This document shows positions 55,356 to 64,000 of a DNA stretch of 64,000 nt, piece after piece. The stretch's first letter is position 1. The number at the start of each line of letters is the position of its first letter. The DNA lies in contig NZ_JADNYL010000002.1 of assembly GCF_017168195.1 (NCBI RefSeq), positions 1,054,001 to 1,118,000 of the forward strand, in the 5' to 3' direction. A program made the translations under genes and the position numbers. The notes under the pieces are model-generated. The model saw nothing but the letters and a program-made list of their open reading frames with translations, ran no database searches and was not told where the DNA came from. The stretch comes from Thalassotalea sp. G2M2-11. Lineage in GTDB: Bacteria; Pseudomonadota; Gammaproteobacteria; Enterobacterales; Alteromonadaceae.

Positions 55356-57245
55356 TTATGCTTCAACCAGCATACGACCACGCATTTCCATGTGTAGCGC
55401 ATGACAGAACCAGTTACAGTAGTACCATTGTACCCCTGGTTTATCTGCAGTAAAGGTGATAGATGCAGTCGCTTGTGGACCAATCTCCATTTGAACACCA
55501 TGATTAGTCATACAGAAACCATGAGTTACGTCTTCAACTTGGTCTAAGTTGGTGACAATAACTGTTACTTCGTTACCTAATTTCACCTTGAACTCATTCA
55601 TTCCGTAATTAGGAGCTACCGATGTCATATAAACACGCACTTTGTTACCGTCACGAATGACCTTGTTATCCGTCATTGGATTAACACCATCACGTTTTGC
55701 CTGTGCTAATGTTTCCGCAAAAATAGGATCATCACGTGTCCACAGCTTGTTAGGCTTCATTTTGCTGCGATGTACGATCATACAGTCATGTGGTTCCGCA
55801 TAAGTTGGACCATCATGAACAAGTTTCATTTCATCACCAGAAATATCAATCAACTGATCATTTTCAGGGCGTAATGGACCAACTGGCAAGAATCTATCTT
55901 TAGAGAATTTACATAAAGAAATTAACCATTTACCATCTGCATCACGGGTTTCACCTTGTGATGTATGGTTATGACCTGGTTGATAATGAACATCAAGTTT
56001 TTGGCGAATATAATTCACTTTCTTGCCGTTATGCGCAGCAATTGCATCTTCGACATTCCACTTAGCAATTTGGCTATCAAGGAATAACGTCGTATAAGCA
56101 TTACCCTTGTTATCAAATGCAGTATGAAGTGGACCTAAACCTAATTCAGGTTCTGCAACAATCGCATCACGCGGCTTAATTTTGTTCGCAAATAATGCAT
56201 CTAGTTTATCAATCGCAATAACAGATACTGTTGGTGATAACTTACCGTTAGCAACAAAGTACTTACCATTAGGTGAAGTGTTCATACCATGCGGTGACTT
56301 AGGTACAGGAATATAACGCGTTAAGTCAGAGCCCTTACGACCATCAAGTACAGGAATATCATTACCATTGTATGTTTTGAATTTGCCAGCTTTTACTGCG
56401 GCTTCACACGCTGCTAAACTGAAAACAACCACGTGGTCACGTTCAGAGGCAATCATCTCCCCTAAATTCATACCCATTTCAGAGTTATAACAAGTAGAAG
56501 CAAAATACTTACCGTCATAATCAGCATCAGTATTATCTAAGTTACCATCAACCATGACTTGGAAAGCAACTTCCATCGTTTCAGCGTCAATGACATTAAA
56601 CAATGAACGATAAGTGCTGACATCTTCTAAACTCGCCTTACCATCGTTGTTCATCGGAATTTCAAATTCACCGTTACAAATCACATACTTAGTGTATGGT
56701 ACTTTTTGTACACGTAAACCATGGATCGCTTGTACGTTAGGCACGGTTAGCATTTTGTCACACTTCATCACGTCACAACGAATACGTGCAACACGAGTAT
56801 TGGCTTTATCGTTGATAAAAACGTATTTACCATTATAGCTACCATCAGTCATACTCATATGCGGATGATGTGAGTCACCTGCTAACAAGTGAGCGCTGTC
56901 ACCTTTGATACGTTTACTTTCTTCTGTTAAGCCCCAACCTGTCGCACTATCAGTATTAAATACAGGAATACGCATTAATTCACGCATCGATGGGATACCC
57001 ATAATACGAACTTCACCCGAGTGACCGCCACTCCAAAAACCATAATATTCATCCAAGTCGCCTGGATGAACAAATGGACTATTACCCGCTTCTTTAGCAC
57101 GTGCTTGTGCCATTGAAGAGAACATTGCGGCAGTCATAGGAGCAGCAACTGCACCTGCACCTAATAACGCGGTTTTACCAAAAAATTTACGTCTATCTTC
57201 ATTTTCTAGCTCTACGTTATTAGAGCCGTTTTTGTCGTTACTCAT
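55356..57245 (-). CDS. nosZ: NosZ, nitrous oxide reductase (clade I, Tat-exported)
   Basis: A 629-residue periplasmic multicopper enzyme reducing N2O to N2. N-terminal twin-arginine signal [21 protein letters not shown]. CuZ histidines appear in the seven-bladed propeller (for example [12 protein letters not shown]). The C-terminal CuA cupredoxin domain ends with [20 protein letters not shown], with the CuA cysteines C-X3-C and ligands H and M. The Tat signal marks it clade I. ATG at 57245 is used with GGAG upstream, not GTG four codons earlier. Most conserved gene of the cluster. Confidence 0.97.
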   Translation of the reverse strand: MSNDKNGSNNVELENEDRRKFFGKTALLGAGAVAAPMTAAMFSSMAQARAKEAGNSPFVHPGDLDEYYGFWSGGHSGEVRIMGIPSMRELMRIPVFNTDSATGWGLTEESKRIKGDSAHLLAGDSHHPHMSMTDGSYNGKYVFINDKANTRVARIRCDVMKCDKMLTVPNVQAIHGLRVQKVPYTKYVICNGEFEIPMNNDGKASLEDVSTYRSLFNVIDAETMEVAFQVMVDGNLDNTDADYDGKYFASTCYNSEMGMNLGEMIASERDHVVVFSLAACEAAVKAGKFKTYNGNDIPVLDGRKGSDLTRYIPVPKSPHGMNTSPNGKYFVANGKLSPTVSVIAIDKLDALFANKIKPRDAIVAEPELGLGPLHTAFDNKGNAYTTLFLDSQIAKWNVEDAIAAHNGKKVNYIRQKLDVHYQPGHNHTSQGETRDADGKWLISLCKFSKDRFLPVGPLRPENDQLIDISGDEMKLVHDGPTYAEPHDCMIVHRSKMKPNKLWTRDDPIFAETLAQAKRDGVNPMTDNKVIRDGNKVRVYMTSVAPNYGMNEFKVKLGNEVTVIVTNLDQVEDVTHGFCMTNHGVQMEIGPQATASITFTADKPGVQWYYCNWFCHALHMEMRGRMLVEA

Positions 57246-57295
57246 ACTCTTCTCCACTTTTGTACATTCTTTTCTCTATTAATAAACTTTATCTA

Positions 57296-59443
57296 CTAGC
57301 CAACATTGACTGCAGGGATCTCATTTTCTTTATTTTGCTCAGCAAATCGATTTTTCTTACGCGCTAACTTTTTCAATGGCGGACATTTTTCGTCATTGAA
57401 ATAGGTGATTTGACAATCTAAACAGTAATGACACTCTCGCATATTGATCGTGCCATCGGGGTGAATGGCTTGAATTTCACATTCTTTTGCACAGGTTTTA
57501 CAAGGCTGACCACATTCTGGACGACGCTTAAGCCAATTAAATAAACGCACATTGTTGCCAGTAGAAAGTGCTGCTCCGAGCGGACACAAATAGCGACAAA
57601 AGAACTTACGGTTAAACAAATTAATAAAGAGTAATAACAAGGCCCAAAGAACAAATGGCCATTCACGATCAAACTTCAATAAAAAGGTAGTTTTAAACGG
57701 CTCTATTTCAGCAAACTGTTCTGCGGTCGCTAATGAGTCTAACGACAGCCCAAATAAACCAAGTAAAATTAAATATTTAAGTGCCCATAAACGCTCATGC
57801 ACAGCAAATGGCGGCTCTATCTGCGGTAACTTGATATAACGAGCAAAGACATTAAGTAGCTCTTGCAATGCGCCAAATGGACAAAGCCAACCGCAGTAAA
57901 CAGCACGACCCCATAGAATAATCGTCACCGCTGCAGCACACCAAAGCATAAAGATCACCGGATCTAATAAAAACAAATCCCATGAGAATTCAGACATAAA
58001 CGCCTGCAAAAAGGTGAAAACATTTACCACAGATAGCTGACCGCCCCAGACCCAGCCGATGAATACGACGGTAACAATCAAAAAGCCATGACGGAAATTA
58101 TGTAAAAAGGTTGGATGCTTAACTAAAATATCTTGGAAGAACAGGGTTGCTAATAAAATTACCATTAAGGCAATAAGTACCATCACTTCAATATTTTTCT
58201 CTTGCCATACTTGTTGAACCAAGGTTAATTCAGGCTCTGGCATAATCACTGGCGGACGATCAACGTATTGTTCTAACGTATGATAATCCCCTTTAAAACT
58301 AGTAAAAATACTATCAACCGCACCAATTTGACGGCGCACTAATAATTCCAGTTGCCAATCGACACCAGGGTTAAACTCATGATGCTCCCGAATAATAAAA
58401 ATTGACATTTCTTTAAATTCAGGCGCACCATCAATGTATATATCTGTGATTCTGTGATGATCTAAGTCTCTAAATGAAATTGCTTCATCTTTTTGGAGAA
58501 TTTGAACTCGATCAAATATTCCACCTCGAACATAGCCCGAACCTTTATAGGAATAACCATTGCCCATTAAACCTATCGCATGCTCTCCAGGTTTTAATGT
58601 ATTGAGCAACCATTGGTATTCAGCTTCACCTAATAAATTTTTGCCTACATTAGGTAAATTAAGTTGGGTATAATAGATGTCAGCAAACATGTCTTTTTTC
58701 TGTTCAGGTGCCGCTTGATCAATATGCTCAGCTTCAGTACCGATAAAGGCGTCATCGACGGCTTTTCGATCTAAATACAGTTTACGAATAGAGCCATCAC
58801 CCACTAACGTTTGCCAGTCAGCTTTTTGAAAAACATCTGGGTAGATTGTTGCCATTGGCTGAATGATTTCTTGTTTGGCACTAATAATACCGAGTGAGCG
58901 AGCCACTTTGGTCGCAGACTTCACAATAGCGACATTCATCACCATTACGGTAACTGTTGCACCTGATAAACCGTCGATATGGATTGTACCACCTTGAGTG
59001 TTACCCCCCACCTTCAAACGATCTTTAACTGATAACCCTGGGTACTGATCAGCAAAATCATACAATTTCGTTTCTGGTATACCTGCCAGTATAATTGGCT
59101 CATGGTGCTCTAATACTTTCGCTCCCAGATAAACACCCTTTGGATCAATCGCCACCAACATATTAACGGGCTCACCCGAGTAGGCGGGGATTTTGGCAAT
59201 GTCATTTGTTTCAAAGGCATAACCAATGATTTCATCACCTTTATAAATGGTCCAAGTTAATGGATCTCCTTGTTTTTCACTTATTTTTGTCAGCTCTGGA
59301 AATATTTCATGGATCAGTGGGATAGGATCTTTAGGTGGACTAACGAATAGTGCATGTGCTGGTAATAACACAGACAGCAAAAGACCTAACACAACTAAGC
59401 TGCGTACGATCAGATGTTGGCTTTTTAACAATTTTCTATTCAT
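57296..59443 (-). CDS. nosR: NosR, membrane flavo-iron-sulfur protein for N2O reduction
   Basis: A 715-residue protein: signal peptide (HLIVRSLVVLGLLLSVLLPAHA), periplasmic FMN-binding domain with flavinylation motif SGAT (T163) in IDGLSGATVTV, then five or six membrane helices with cysteine motifs YCGWLCPFGALQE and CRYLCPLGAAL, and two 4Fe-4S clusters CGQPCKTCAKECEIQAI and CHYCLDCQITYFNDEKC. NosR supplies electrons and is needed for nosZ expression. ATG 59443 is chosen since a signal peptide starts there; the longer reading frame begins inside the promoter. Confidence 0.95.
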   Translation of the reverse strand: MNRKLLKSQHLIVRSLVVLGLLLSVLLPAHALFVSPPKDPIPLIHEIFPELTKISEKQGDPLTWTIYKGDEIIGYAFETNDIAKIPAYSGEPVNMLVAIDPKGVYLGAKVLEHHEPIILAGIPETKLYDFADQYPGLSVKDRLKVGGNTQGGTIHIDGLSGATVTVMVMNVAIVKSATKVARSLGIISAKQEIIQPMATIYPDVFQKADWQTLVGDGSIRKLYLDRKAVDDAFIGTEAEHIDQAAPEQKKDMFADIYYTQLNLPNVGKNLLGEAEYQWLLNTLKPGEHAIGLMGNGYSYKGSGYVRGGIFDRVQILQKDEAISFRDLDHHRITDIYIDGAPEFKEMSIFIIREHHEFNPGVDWQLELLVRRQIGAVDSIFTSFKGDYHTLEQYVDRPPVIMPEPELTLVQQVWQEKNIEVMVLIALMVILLATLFFQDILVKHPTFLHNFRHGFLIVTVVFIGWVWGGQLSVVNVFTFLQAFMSEFSWDLFLLDPVIFMLWCAAAVTIILWGRAVYCGWLCPFGALQELLNVFARYIKLPQIEPPFAVHERLWALKYLILLGLFGLSLDSLATAEQFAEIEPFKTTFLLKFDREWPFVLWALLLLFINLFNRKFFCRYLCPLGAALSTGNNVRLFNWLKRRPECGQPCKTCAKECEIQAIHPDGTINMRECHYCLDCQITYFNDEKCPPLKKLARKKNRFAEQNKENEIPAVNVG

Positions 59444-59483
59444 ATTCTTGATGACTGTCCTTCGCATACAAAACAGATAAAAC

Positions 59484-59500
59484 TGCGACAATATGTCGCA
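59484..59500. promoter_or_regulatory. Palindrome at the nosR transcription start
   Basis: TGCGACA-ATA-TGTCGCA is a perfect 7-bp-arm palindrome about 41-57 bp upstream of the nosR ATG, at the expected +1 position of the FNR-type promoter. It may bind a repressor or be a short 5' hairpin. Confidence 0.5.
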
Positions 59501-59501
59501 C

Positions 59502-59542
59502 ATACTACGCTTGAATAGCGAAGGCGAAATGATCCAGATCAA
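59502..59542 (-). promoter_or_regulatory. nosR: Class II FNR-type promoter of nosR
   Basis: On the minus strand, TTGATctggATCAT (59542-59529) matches the FNR/DNR box TTGAT-N4-ATCAA at nine of ten positions. TAGTAT (59507-59502) lies 21 bp downstream, the class II spacing that centres the box near -41.5. Confidence 0.82.
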
Positions 59543-59578
59543 AAGAATTGCAGATAGGATTTGGGGAGTTATAGTGAG

Positions 59579-59592
59579 ACGATTTAGATCAA
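59579..59592 (-). promoter_or_regulatory. Second FNR-type box upstream of nosR
   Basis: TTGATctaaATCGT on the minus strand matches the FNR box at eight of ten positions and is centred 50 bp upstream of the first box. May act as an upstream auxiliary site. Confidence 0.65.
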
Positions 59593-59637
59593 ACTAATCA
59601 ATTTAACCTTATAGTTTATATGGATTTATAAGGCAAT

Positions 59638-59889
59638 TTAGCGAATGGTGATATCAGGAGAAGAGTCAATAACACCATCGGCACTAATCGCGGTAATGCT
59701 GTCATCTTGCATCATAATAGCTAAATTTCCCGCAGCATAATGGCGAATAAATGCTAATTCATAACCATACTTAGACAAGCTGCTCGCAGAAAACTTTTGC
59801 GCTAACGTTAATTCAGACCACAAGGCTTGATAGTCGGCTTGTATACTCCGCCTTTCAATCAGTGGATCTCTACTTTGTTTAGACTCCAT
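59638..59889 (-). CDS. Uncharacterised 83-residue cytoplasmic protein
   Basis: A small protein, not recognised: ESKQSRDPLIERRSIQADYQALWSELT..SASSLSKYGYELAFIRHYAAGNLAIMMQDDSITAISADGVIDSSPDI. No signal peptide or membrane helix. The sequence has the look of PA4642-like small proteins of gammaproteobacteria (uncertain). ATG at 59889 has GGAG 8 bp upstream. It lies on the same strand as nosR and tyrS. Confidence 0.68.
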   Translation of the reverse strand: MESKQSRDPLIERRSIQADYQALWSELTLAQKFSASSLSKYGYELAFIRHYAAGNLAIMMQDDSITAISADGVIDSSPDITIR

Positions 59890-60072
59890 CAACTTGCTCC
59901 AATAATTAATTCACCGTAAATAATCAACATAAAAGCCAAGCATATAACATTCCACTTATTTTATTAAATTAAGAATCAAATTGTTAATGCATTGTTTTAA
60001 TAATCAAATAATTAAAGTGTAAAAAATACTGACAAAAACTAACGATAATACAAACTGAGGTCTCTTTATGAC

Positions 60073-60102
60073 AAAAAAAAGCCAATCACTATGGATTGGC
60101 TT
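60073..60102 (-). terminator. Terminator of tyrS
   Basis: AAGCCAATC (60079-60087), loop ACTATG, GATTGGCTT (60094-60102): a perfect 9-bp stem 20 bp past the tyrS stop, with a T-run on the minus strand (A-run 60073-60080). Confidence 0.93.
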
Positions 60103-60121
60103 ACATTGCTAAAATTTCTTA

Positions 60122-61321
60122 TTACTTAACAAGCACTTTAGCAAACTTTCGTTTACCTACTTGATAAACCGCTTCACTATCTTTGCTGATAATCAACTTA
60201 TTATCCGTTACTTTTTCACCGTCTATCTTTGCTGCGCCTTGTTTGATCATGCGCATCGCTTCAGATGTACTTGCCACTAGCCCGGCTTCTTTCAACAAAT
60301 TAGCAATGGCAATTTCACCCGTATCAGTTTCAATAGTTAATTCCGGCATATCATCAGGTACGGCACCTTTTTGAAAGCGATTAACAAACTCCTGATGGGC
60401 AGCCTCTGCTGCATTTTCATCATGAAAACGAGCAATTAATTCTTTTGCTAAATCAATTTTAATATCACGCGGATTTGCCCCTTGAGTGACCCGATCTTTA
60501 TACGCTTGAATTTCACTAAGCGGTTTAAAGCTCAATAATTCAAAATAACGCCACATCAAATCATCAGAAATTGACATTATTTTACCGAACATCTCATTAG
60601 GTGAGTCTGTGATCCCAATGTAGTTATTTAAAGATTTCGACATTTTTTGTACACCGTCTAAACCTTCAAGTAATGGCATCATCAAAACCGTTTGAGGACG
60701 CTGACCTTCAGACTTTTGTAATTCACGTCCCATGAGCAAGTTGAACTTTTGATCCGTTCCACCTAACTCAACATCTGATTCTAAAGCAACAGAGTCCCAG
60801 CCTTGTACCAGCGGATACATAAACTCATGAATGGCAATAGATTGACCACTTGCATAACGCTTCTTAAAGTCGTCTCGTTCCATCATTCGAGCCACAGTTT
60901 GACGAGAGGCTAGCTTTAACATACCGGCCGCGCCTAACTTATCCATCCAGGTAGAATTAAATTCAACCCGGGTTTTCTCTGGATCTAATATTTTGAACAC
61001 TTGCTCTTTATAAGTTTGCGCATTCGCCAGCACATCTTCTTGCGTTAACGGTTTGCGCGTAACATTCTTACCCGTTGGATCACCAATCATGCCGGTAAAG
61101 TCGCCAATAAGGAAAATCACTTCATGGCCAAGTTGTTGAAACTGGCGTAATTTATTAATCAATACCGTATGACCAAGATGTAAATCTGGTGCTGTTGGAT
61201 CAAAGCCTGCTTTTATTTTGAGAGGTTTACCTTGCTTTAACTTTTCTAATAATTCATCTTCCAGCAAGATTTCATCACTACCGCGTTTTAATTCGGCAAA
61301 CGCTTGGCTGACATCTGACAT
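60122..61321 (-). CDS. tyrS: TyrS, tyrosyl-tRNA synthetase
   Basis: A 399-residue class I synthetase. The HIGH-type motif is DLHLGHT, KMSKS is intact ([14 protein letters not shown]), [32 protein letters not shown] is in the middle, and a C-terminal S4 RNA-binding domain ([33 protein letters not shown]) closes the protein. Length and sequence are of the TyrZ-like branch found in Haemophilus and Pseudomonas rather than E. coli TyrS. Divergent from the M23 peptidase gene. Confidence 0.97.
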   Translation of the reverse strand: MSDVSQAFAELKRGSDEILLEDELLEKLKQGKPLKIKAGFDPTAPDLHLGHTVLINKLRQFQQLGHEVIFLIGDFTGMIGDPTGKNVTRKPLTQEDVLANAQTYKEQVFKILDPEKTRVEFNSTWMDKLGAAGMLKLASRQTVARMMERDDFKKRYASGQSIAIHEFMYPLVQGWDSVALESDVELGGTDQKFNLLMGRELQKSEGQRPQTVLMMPLLEGLDGVQKMSKSLNNYIGITDSPNEMFGKIMSISDDLMWRYFELLSFKPLSEIQAYKDRVTQGANPRDIKIDLAKELIARFHDENAAEAAHQEFVNRFQKGAVPDDMPELTIETDTGEIAIANLLKEAGLVASTSEAMRMIKQGAAKIDGEKVTDNKLIISKDSEAVYQVGKRKFAKVLVK

Positions 61322-61406
61322 CGGTTTGGCTCCAACTTCATCATTAATATTTACAATTTAAGTGGCGAATTCTACTGCAATTTTCGACCTAGGGGAAAGC
61401 CAAAGA

Positions 61407-61436
61407 TTGTTTACTTGCATATTATTTTGTTATAGT
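61407..61436 (+). promoter_or_regulatory. Promoter of the M23 peptidase-anmK pair
   Basis: TTGTTT (61407-61412), 18 bp, TATAGT (61431-61436) with an extended -10 TG (TGTTATAGT). It overlaps the first in-frame GTG of the downstream gene, so translation must start later. Confidence 0.65.
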
Positions 61437-61482
61437 GGACGATAATTGTCGTATTAAAAACAGGCTCACAGGTACTAATTCT

Positions 61483-62826
61483 TTGAAAAGCATTAAAAAT
61501 TTCTATCACGAATTACCGAAACAGCATAGAATATTTATCTCAGTTCTTGGCTTAACATTACTGTTACTGCTTTTATTACCCTCAGAAAAAGCAACGGCTA
61601 GCCGCCAAACCGAACAATCTTCGCTTGAAGTAGGCAAGCGTTATCAATTATCTGTACCTGAAACAACACCTGTATCAACATCACAATCAAGCGGCGAAGC
61701 TGATGAGCCCGCTAAACCTCAACTAACTTGGCAAACAGCAAAAGTTAAAAAAGGTGACTCTTTAGCAAAAATTTTTAAACGTTTGGGCTACAGCGCTCAA
61801 ACAACCTATAAAGTCAGTAAAGCAGAAGGTGAGCATAGCCAATTACTTAAAAAGTTAAATGTGGGTGACACCCTACGTATTGCCAAAAACTCACAAGGAC
61901 AATTAGCCACGCTTGAATATCCGCTTTCCAAAATTGAGACCTTATATGTCAGCTTAGATGGTGACAAATACCAATCTAAAAAAGAAACAAAAAACGTAGA
62001 AGTGCGTGAAACAATTGCTCATGGGGTGATCAAGTCAAACTTCTGGCATGCGGGTATTAGTGCCGGTTTAGACGATGGTCAAATCATCAACCTCGCTAAC
62101 ATTTTTGGCTGGGATATCGACTTTGCCCTCGACATACGCAAAGGTGACAGTTTTCATGTGGTTTATGAAAATAAATATGTCGATGGTGAATTTATCGGTA
62201 CAGGTAAAATACTGGCAGCTGAATTTATTAACCAAGACGAGCCATTCCAAGCTATTCGCTTTTCTGACGGTGAATATTATACGCCCGACGGTAAAAGTAT
62301 GAGAAAGGCTTTTTTACGTGCACCAGTGAACTTTAGGTATATCAGCTCTAATTTTAAGCCGAAACGTTTTCACCCAATACAAAAACGTTGGAAAGCTCAC
62401 CGAGGTACCGACTATCGCGCTAGCAAAGGCACGCCAGTGGTGGCATCAGGTAATGGTAGAGTCACACATTCAACCTATAATAAATACAACGGCAACTATG
62501 TCTTTATTCAGCACGGTAATGGTATCGTGACTAAGTATTTACACTTTTCAAAGCGTGCCGTTAAAAAAGGGCAGCGAGTAAAACAGGGCCAAGTGATTGG
62601 TTATGTCGGCTCAACAGGCTTATCTCAAGCGCCACATTTACATTACGAGTTTTTGCTTAATGGGGTACATAGAAACCCAAGAACGGTGAAACTCCCTGAT
62701 GCTAAACCAATTGCTAAAAAATACCGACAAGCATTTGCAAAAATTGCTGAGCAACGATTAGGTGATTTAGCAGGCTCGCGCTTAGCATTAAATTCGTTGC
62801 AACAAGACAACATTCAAGCCCCCTAA
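61483..62826 (+). CDS. M23-family peptidoglycan DD-metalloendopeptidase (OapA/MepM type)
   Basis: A 447-residue membrane-anchored endopeptidase: one helix (about 18-32), an OapA/LysM-like domain (WQTAKVKKGDSLAKIFKRLGYS...LNVGDTLRI), a middle domain, and a LytM domain with zinc ligands H and D in HRGTDYRASKGTPV and H in HLHYEF (HXH). It opens cross-links for growth. The start is TTG 61483, since the GTG at 61435 overlaps the -10 of the promoter; the TTG has a poor Shine-Dalgarno. Ends overlapping the anmK start. Confidence 0.92.
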   Translation: MKSIKNFYHELPKQHRIFISVLGLTLLLLLLLPSEKATASRQTEQSSLEVGKRYQLSVPETTPVSTSQSSGEADEPAKPQLTWQTAKVKKGDSLAKIFKRLGYSAQTTYKVSKAEGEHSQLLKKLNVGDTLRIAKNSQGQLATLEYPLSKIETLYVSLDGDKYQSKKETKNVEVRETIAHGVIKSNFWHAGISAGLDDGQIINLANIFGWDIDFALDIRKGDSFHVVYENKYVDGEFIGTGKILAAEFINQDEPFQAIRFSDGEYYTPDGKSMRKAFLRAPVNFRYISSNFKPKRFHPIQKRWKAHRGTDYRASKGTPVVASGNGRVTHSTYNKYNGNYVFIQHGNGIVTKYLHFSKRAVKKGQRVKQGQVIGYVGSTGLSQAPHLHYEFLLNGVHRNPRTVKLPDAKPIAKKYRQAFAKIAEQRLGDLAGSRLALNSLQQDNIQAP

Positions 62827-63944
62827 TGAACCCGGCAAAATATTATATTGGCATCATGTCCGGCACCAGTGCTGATGGGGTAGATTTGGCACTGGTTGAC
62901 TTTTCTAACCATGAAGTTTCGCTCATTGATCATCACTATCAGGCTTATCACGATGAATTAGCCCATGATATTACTTCACTGTATTCAACAGGTGATAATG
63001 AAATTGAGCGTATGGGTGCTTTATCAGTCGAATTAGCGCTGTTTTTTTCTCAAGCAGTAAATCAATTACTGACAAACAATCATTTAACTTCAAGCGATAT
63101 CATTGCCATTGGTAATCACGGACAAACAATTCGCCATCGGCCACCACAGGCAGACAAGCAATACCCTTTCACCTTACAGATTGCCTGTCATCAAACACTT
63201 GCCTGTTTAACAGGGATCCGTACTATCGGAGATTTTAGAACAAAAGACATTGCCTTAGGTGGTCAAGGTGCCCCCTTGGTACCAGCATTTCATCGTTATT
63301 TATTTGCAAAGCAACAGCAAGATGTCTTTATCGCCAACTTGGGTGGTATCGCTAATATTACCTTTTTACCGCAAGATAGAGACCAAGCAGTAATTGGCTT
63401 TGATACAGGTCCTGCCAATGCTTTACTCGATTTATGGTGCTTAAAACATACCGGTAATCGAGTAGACAATAATGGCGATTGGGCCGCACAAGGACAGGTT
63501 AGCAACGCCTTATTGGATGATTTATTGAGCGATCCTTACTTCGCCCTCGCTCCACCTAAAAGTACCGGCAGAGAGTATTTTACTTATCAATGGCTCGAGC
63601 AATATCTGAGCCATTACGATATTAGTGCCGTAGATGTCCAAGCAACATTAAGTGCCCTAACCGCACAATCTTTGTCGATGGCGATCAAACAATTATCCCC
63701 GAAAAGTTTCGTATATTTATGCGGTGGTGGAATACACAATAAACATTGTTATAAGCAAATAAAACAATACCTTAGTGAACACTCTGTACAAACAATTAAT
63801 ACGTTAAATCTGAATAATAACGCCTTTGAAGCAATGGCGTTTGCTTGGCTAGCATTCGCATATGACAAAAAAATCTATGGCAACATCCCAACTGTGACGG
63901 GGGCTCAGTGTGAAACAATCTTAGGGGTCGCATTTAATCCCTAA
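62826..63944 (+). CDS. anmK: AnmK, anhydro-N-acetylmuramic acid kinase
   Basis: A 372-residue ASKHA kinase that opens and phosphorylates 1,6-anhydro-MurNAc in peptidoglycan recycling. Motifs: IGIMSGTSADGVDLALVDF (phosphate 1), GNHGQTIRHRP, NLGGIANIT, IGFDTGPANALLDLW and CGGGIHNKH. Its ATG overlaps the peptidase stop by one base, so cell-wall cleavage and recycling genes are coupled. The window ends 56 bp after the stop. Confidence 0.96.
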   Translation: MNPAKYYIGIMSGTSADGVDLALVDFSNHEVSLIDHHYQAYHDELAHDITSLYSTGDNEIERMGALSVELALFFSQAVNQLLTNNHLTSSDIIAIGNHGQTIRHRPPQADKQYPFTLQIACHQTLACLTGIRTIGDFRTKDIALGGQGAPLVPAFHRYLFAKQQQDVFIANLGGIANITFLPQDRDQAVIGFDTGPANALLDLWCLKHTGNRVDNNGDWAAQGQVSNALLDDLLSDPYFALAPPKSTGREYFTYQWLEQYLSHYDISAVDVQATLSALTAQSLSMAIKQLSPKSFVYLCGGGIHNKHCYKQIKQYLSEHSVQTINTLNLNNNAFEAMAFAWLAFAYDKKIYGNIPTVTGAQCETILGVAFNP

Positions 63945-64000
63945 CAGGCTATAGATCTACCGAGACGGCTCTTTATAATATCATGTTCGCGTTCAAATAA

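Overview
The window is chromosomal DNA from a marine gammaproteobacterium of the Alteromonadales, most likely Colwelliaceae (Colwellia/Thalassotalea type). This is inferred from the low GC content by eye, the gene order mla-kds-lpt-rpoN-pts-mgtE-pmbA-darP, an ArcA regulator next to a separate HPt protein, a Pseudomonas-type long FabY synthase, and a nitrous oxide reductase cluster. No rRNA, tRNA, CRISPR array, insertion sequence or phage gene was seen. Coding density is high, and the left 15 kb is core genome.

Layout. 1-3619 (minus): start of murA, ibaG, and mlaBCDEF for retrograde phospholipid transport. 3900-11728 (plus): yrbG, kdsD, kdsC, lptC, lptA, lptB, rpoN, hpf, ptsN, rapZ, ptsO, which couple LPS assembly to the nitrogen PTS. 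11931-15249: mgtE, pmbA, darP. 15334-19788 (minus): a four-gene operon (dapA-like, dapD-like, fold-III PLP decarboxylase, AstE-like deacylase) behind a textbook lysine riboswitch. 19828-22327 (minus): DUF4266 lipoprotein, DUF3570 barrel and an ApbE homologue under a PmrA/QseB-type direct-repeat box. 22418-27706: rsmC, a sensor kinase, arcA, an HPt gene, folE2. 28176-34082: gltBD. 34225-38107: a solute-binding protein, fabY and a divergent GlxA/AraC-type regulator. 38125-43474: a two-cysteine ArsR (SqrR/BigR-like) regulator divergent from an RND/MMPL - LolA-like - outer-membrane barrel - DUF2892 operon. 43607-51386: housekeeping and small envelope genes. 51459-59592 (minus): nosRZDFYL with an FNR-type promoter. 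59638-63944: a small unknown gene, tyrS, an M23 peptidase and anmK.

The most interesting region is 15334-22327. The riboswitch operon holds the entry and succinylation steps of lysine synthesis but then a decarboxylase that lacks the usual LysA HIGSQ-type motif and an AstE-family desuccinylase instead of DapE. One hypothesis is a shunt that decarboxylates N-succinyl-diaminopimelate and then desuccinylates succinyl-lysine, so that lysine is made without passing through meso-diaminopimelate. Next to it, the ApbE/DUF3570/DUF4266 operon has a TGAS flavinylation-like motif in the barrel, a CGC tail on the lipoprotein, and an ApbE with a missing metal-ligand aspartate. Both functions are inferences and testable. 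Starts were moved from the longest possible reading frame where a Shine-Dalgarno, promoter or signal peptide favoured a downstream codon.
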